A stretch of DNA of 64,000 nt from RH2-MAG17b sp050745265 (lineage in GTDB: Bacteria; Acidobacteriota; Terriglobia; UBA7540): the NCBI GenBank assembly GCA_050745265.1, contig JBOGKE010000151.1:1-64000 (forward strand). The letters run 5' to 3'. A program made the position numbers and the translations under genes. Numbering within the stretch: the stretch's first letter is position 1; each line of letters starts with the position of its first letter. Below the pieces are notes generated by a model that did no database searches, had not been told where the DNA came from, and worked only from the letters and a program-made list of their open reading frames with translations. This document shows positions 61,158-64,000 of this stretch, piece after piece.

Positions 61158-62894
61158 ATGAATACGAGCGCCCTCCAACTCGCAGCCGCCCCTGGCGATC
61201 CGGCTAGTCCAAGCCAGTTCGGTCCACTTCACGGCAACTCTCCTTTCCAGAAGCAGCTCGACCAGGCCGTGCAGCAAAGCGATCCGCAGCCGGACGCCAA
61301 GGGTTCGACCATGCCGACCAGCCCCAGGCACTTCGCCCCTTGGACACAGCCAGGCGCTGCGAACGCGCATTCGCCTGCGACAGCTTCCGGGGCGTCTGGC
61401 CAAGCGGTTCCCACGGCTGCCCCGAACCCAGCAGCCCCCGTCCCGAGCAATAGCCAAGGCGTGGGCTCAGCCGATACTCAGGGAACTACGACGAATTCGA
61501 CGACGAACGCGCCGGCTTCCGCATCGGGTCAAAGCCCTTCGTCCCCGGTTGGCGGCCAGTTCGCGTGGCTCGCAGCGATGTTGCCGATTGCCGGGATTAT
61601 TGAGAAGTTAGCCGGGCACGGCAGCGCGGCTGCGGCAGATCCCAAAAGCTCAAGGACGGCGCAAATCGAGCCGTTCTCGGGGAAGCCGTCGGCCACTCCG
61701 AATAACGGCGATGTTCCGGCTGACGGGTCCGCAGTTGCAACCGCCGCGACCATCTCTGCCGCTTCGAGCGTGGGCTCGATGATCGCCGACGCCGAAACCG
61801 GTGCACCGTCCACGCTAGATGCGACGGGCGCGGCGAAAGCGATGGAGCCGCAGCAGCAGGAAGCCGCCAGCGCGCCGGAATCGCCGGTCGCTTCGGCCGC
61901 GCTCGCTCCGTCGTTTGAACGCATCGGAGTGTCGCTTCTCTCGATTTCCGCGGCCACAAGCGGCAGCTCCGTGCCGCCAGTTCAAGCAAACGTGAGCCAC
62001 ACTGCGCAACAGCCTACATCGCACGCGAGCAGCACGGCCTCGTCGGCGGCCGTCCGCCCGGCAACCGCCCCTGCTGACGCCTCGGCGCAGTCGGCGGCAA
62101 GGGACGCAAGTCTGGCGAATGCGACACCGGCGCAGGCGAGCTCGTCTCATACGGCATTGCCGGACTCCGCAAAGACGCAGGACGCGGCTTCGGGGAACAA
62201 TGCGAAGAACGGCAGTTCGCAAGACGCCGGCGGCAAGTTCCAGGGCAGCGCGCAGGGCGGCAATCCGGCGGCTTCCACCGCCGCCGCCGGTGCAATCGCA
62301 AGTACGGCGGTGCAGGCAGCGTCGAGCGGCTTCGCGTCCGCGCTGAATCAAACGGCGCAGGCGGCGAGTGGAACCGGCCATGCGGGCGCGGCAACGCAAT
62401 CCGGAGGATCGCAGCCTACAACAGGAAGCAAGATCGCTGCCGCGATGGATGCTTCTGCCAACCTCCCGAACGGCGTCGTCAATGCGGCCTCGATGATCCA
62501 GACTCAAGGAAAAGCGGAAATGCGGGTGGCGCTGCAGACCGAGTCGATGGGCACGCTGCAGCTTCACGCCGTCCTGGACAACGGAAAGCTCGGCGCTTCG
62601 ATCGCGGTGGTGAGCCACGAAGCACACACGCTGCTCACCAGCGAGCTTCCGGCTTTGCAGCAGGTTCTCACCGATCAGAATCTACGGCTCGACCGGCTGA
62701 CCGTCATCAACTCACCCATGATGACCGGAGGCGGCGCGGGAAACGGCGCCGGCTCCCACGCCGGAGATTCGGAACAGGCTGGGAACCTGGCGCCGCGCTG
62801 GTTTTCCGGCGGTTCAGCGCCTTCGTTCACCGGCGGCGGGAAAGAGGCACCGGTCCACGAAGAAGTTCGGCGAAGATTGAGCGTACGGGCTTGA
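61158..62894 (+). CDS. fliK: Flagellar hook-length control protein FliK
   Basis: About 578 residues from ATG 61158, with GGACGGAAGG just upstream. Residues about 1-430 are Ala/Ser/Thr/Gln-rich low complexity, as normal for the ruler part. The conserved C-terminal region (about 445-540) has K-A-E-M-R-V-A-L-Q-T-E-S-M-G-T-L-Q-L-H-A-V, G-A-S-I-A-V-V-S-H-E-A, and L-P-A-L-Q-Q-V-L-T-D-Q-N-L. FliK ends hook growth and switches export to filament proteins. flgD follows 63 bases on. Confidence 0.9.
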   Translation: MNTSALQLAAAPGDPASPSQFGPLHGNSPFQKQLDQAVQQSDPQPDAKGSTMPTSPRHFAPWTQPGAANAHSPATASGASGQAVPTAAPNPAAPVPSNSQGVGSADTQGTTTNSTTNAPASASGQSPSSPVGGQFAWLAAMLPIAGIIEKLAGHGSAAAADPKSSRTAQIEPFSGKPSATPNNGDVPADGSAVATAATISAASSVGSMIADAETGAPSTLDATGAAKAMEPQQQEAASAPESPVASAALAPSFERIGVSLLSISAATSGSSVPPVQANVSHTAQQPTSHASSTASSAAVRPATAPADASAQSAARDASLANATPAQASSSHTALPDSAKTQDAASGNNAKNGSSQDAGGKFQGSAQGGNPAASTAAAGAIASTAVQAASSGFASALNQTAQAASGTGHAGAATQSGGSQPTTGSKIAAAMDASANLPNGVVNAASMIQTQGKAEMRVALQTESMGTLQLHAVLDNGKLGASIAVVSHEAHTLLTSELPALQQVLTDQNLRLDRLTVINSPMMTGGGAGNGAGSHAGDSEQAGNLAPRWFSGGSAPSFTGGGKEAPVHEEVRRRLSVRA

Positions 62895-62957
62895 GCGCCC
62901 CAAAAACCGGCGGTGAAGATCGCCGCGACATTTTCCGATAAACGAAGAGGTACTTCA

Positions 62958-63305
62958 ATGACCACAACACCAGCATCAGGGACGAGCGGGGTCAACCCGT
63001 TTGCATCACCACAGACGACCCCGAGCGGCGCGCCGACTGGCTTGAAACCGCAGCAGATCACGATGTCGGATTTCATGACGCTGCTTAGCGCCCAGCTTCA
63101 AGGACAGGATCCCACGCAGCCCGTCGATCCGACCACGTTTGTGACGCAGCTTGCTCAGTTCACCCAACTCGACGAGGTGTCGCAGATTTACAGCTTGCTG
63201 CAAAATTACGTCCAGGGGACATCAACGACGGCGGCGGCGGGTACGAGTTCGTCCGGCGCATCGGGATCGGGCGCGTCGGGATCGCAGCCGGCGGCGACTT
63301 CGTAG
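62958..63305 (+). CDS. flgD: Flagellar hook-capping protein FlgD, short form
   Basis: About 115 residues from ATG 62958; GAAGAGG is 7 bases upstream. The export and cap N-terminal domain is clear: D-F-M-T-L-L-S-A-Q-L-Q-G-Q-D-P-T-Q-P-V-D, F-V-T-Q-L-A-Q-F-T-Q-L-D-E-V. The usual FlgD continues with Ig and tudor-like domains (about 220 residues total); here the protein stops in a Gly/Ser/Ala tail. A short FlgD is known in some bacteria, so this may be functional. It caps the growing hook. Followed by a repeat-filled gap and then flgE. Confidence 0.88.
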   Translation: MTTTPASGTSGVNPFASPQTTPSGAPTGLKPQQITMSDFMTLLSAQLQGQDPTQPVDPTTFVTQLAQFTQLDEVSQIYSLLQNYVQGTSTTAAAGTSSSGASGSGASGSQPAATS

Positions 63306-63324
63306 CGCCGCCCTTCAGCAATGC

Positions 63325-63402
63325 GCTGAAAAACCCGCGGCGCTGTCGTCCTGAGGAGTTCGTCATGTCCCGACTCGTCGGGACACCCGCAAAGCATGAA
63401 AA
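63325..63402 (+). repeat. Dispersed repeat, module 1 copy
   Basis: CTGAAAAACCCGCGG...CTGTCGTCCTGAGGAGTTC, GTCATGTCCCGACTCGTCGG, GACACCCGCAAAGCATGAAA. It matches 6886-6957 and, inverted, 31022-31075. It occupies the first part of the 429-bp gap between flgD and flgE; a GTAGCGCCG end precedes it at 63303. Confidence 0.8.
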
Positions 63403-63414
63403 GGCGGGCGCGTT

Positions 63415-63547
63415 GTATCAGGGCATGGCTTCAGCCATGCCGAAAATTTGCGACGAACAAGGGGCTTTTAGCCCCTGAGCCCTCAGCGGCTAAAGCCGAT
63501 ATGACCAATTGCCCGGCAACGGCACGACTAAAGTCGTGCCCTGATAC
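63415..63547. repeat. MITE-like element with four internal hairpins
   Basis: Terminal inverted repeats GTATCAGGGCA and TGCCCTGATAC. Internally, four short palindromes: GGCATGGCTTCAGCCATGCC, GGGGCTTTTAGCCCC, CGGCTAAAGCCG and GGCACGACTAAAGTCGTGCC. No coding potential. It lies between flgD and flgE; remaining bases up to 63734 include a GAAGGATCACTG...AGCATGACAG segment that ends like the GTCATTCTGAG family. Confidence 0.9.
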
Positions 63548-63734
63548 GCTGCAATGGCCGAGTTTTTCGGAGGAGCCGAAGGCGACGAAGGATCACTGTA
63601 TTCCTGTGATTTCACTAATACTGAGCTGCTTCGCCCCACTCAGCATGACAGGCTCGAAGAGTTTTTCAGCACCGTGCTACGCGCCAAACGCGGGCGCAAA
63701 GCCCGGCGGACATTCTTGATTCAGGAGAACCAAA

Positions 63735-64000
63735 ATGCCATCGTTTTCAATTCCGGTTTCAGGCCTTGAGTCGAGCGATCAAGCGCTATCCGTCATCTCG
63801 AACAATCTCGCCAACATGAACACGGTGGCGTACAAGGGAGTGACGCCTGAATTCAGCGACCTTCTCTACCAGCAGCTCGGCTCGACCGGGGCGGGCAATC
63901 CGATCGAAGTGGGCCTCGGCGCCAAGGTGAGTTCGACCTCGACCGATTTCACGCAAGGGAATATCCAGAATACCGGCGTCCCCACCGATGTCGCGATTGA
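63735..64000 (+). CDS. flgE: Flagellar hook protein FlgE (partial, cut by window end)
   Basis: ATG 63735 with AGGAGA 6 bases upstream. The first 88 codons read S-F-S-I-P-V-S-G-L-E-S-S-D-Q-A-L, V-I-S-N-N-L-A-N-M-N-T-V-A-Y-K-G and V-G-L-G-A-K-V-S-S-T-S, the N-terminal rod/hook signature of FlgE/F/G proteins. The order fliK-flgD-flgE favours FlgE, the hook subunit. The frame is open to the last base of the window. Confidence 0.9.
   Translation, partial: MPSFSIPVSGLESSDQALSVISNNLANMNTVAYKGVTPEFSDLLYQQLGSTGAGNPIEVGLGAKVSSTSTDFTQGNIQNTGVPTDVAI

Overview
The window reads as a piece of an Acidobacteriota chromosome. This is inferred from content: a long VWFA-related secreted protein of the acidobacterial type, large Oar-like TonB-dependent receptors with an N-terminal carboxypeptidase-regulatory domain, many secreted beta-propeller proteins, high GC, and dense short palindromic repeats between genes. 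No rRNA operon, phage, integrase, transposase gene or CRISPR array is visible. About 45 protein genes, two tRNAs and one riboswitch can be supported. Coordinates refer to the chosen starts; several ATGs were moved inward when the ribosome binding site or signal peptide decided it.

Layout. 1-4.4 kb: two exported proteins (SpoIVB/S55-type protein; beta-propeller). 4.6-6.9 kb: ECF sigma factor, zinc-type anti-sigma factor and exported DUF4097-like protein, overlapping end to end. 7.4-10.3 kb: shikimate kinase and a TonB receptor. 10.7-15.2 kb: signalling block with REC + degenerate HD-GYP, REC + HDOD, and REC-PAS-histidine kinase. 16-20.7 kb: coiled-coil membrane protein, NCS1 permease, FtsY, E1-like enzyme. 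20.9-23.6 kb: BtuB-type receptor behind a cobalamin riboswitch. 23.9-31 kb: SDR, broken deoB, topoisomerase IB, DUF892 protein, split LigD (polymerase and ligase genes), truncated glycosyltransferase. 31-34.1 kb: secreted protein, tannase/feruloyl esterase, tRNA-Gly and tRNA-Cys. 34.2-43.3 kb: class III aminotransferase, IclR regulator, Tat-exported SelA-like PLP protein, secreted unknown, ApbE, PQQ-like propeller, DUF362 Tat protein. 43.4-47.6 kb: sugar catabolism (xylulokinase, Gfo/Idh/MocA oxidoreductase, sugar isomerase/epimerase) with a decayed four-helix-bundle gene inside. 47.8-55.5 kb: coiled-coil protein, aquaglyceroporin, VWFA protein, giant TonB receptor with a Gly-rich insert. 56-60.9 kb: acyl-CoA ligase, murB, membrane sulfatase-fold protein. 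61.1-64 kb: start of a flagellar hook operon (fliK, flgD, flgE cut by the window end).

The strongest unexplained signal is the intergenic repeat landscape. At least seven recognisable families of short, hairpin-rich, often terminally inverted elements occur, several more than once within 64 kb and some as mosaics in the same internal order. One provides the 5' end of a truncated glycosyltransferase ORF, one sits between flgD and flgE, and heptamer arrays fill spacers of the sugar operon. Other points of note are a deoB remnant whose frameshift falls in the catalytic-threonine motif, a frameshifted four-helix-bundle gene, split NHEJ genes without Ku, an orphan ApbE, and a Tat-exported PLP enzyme divergent from an IclR regulator.
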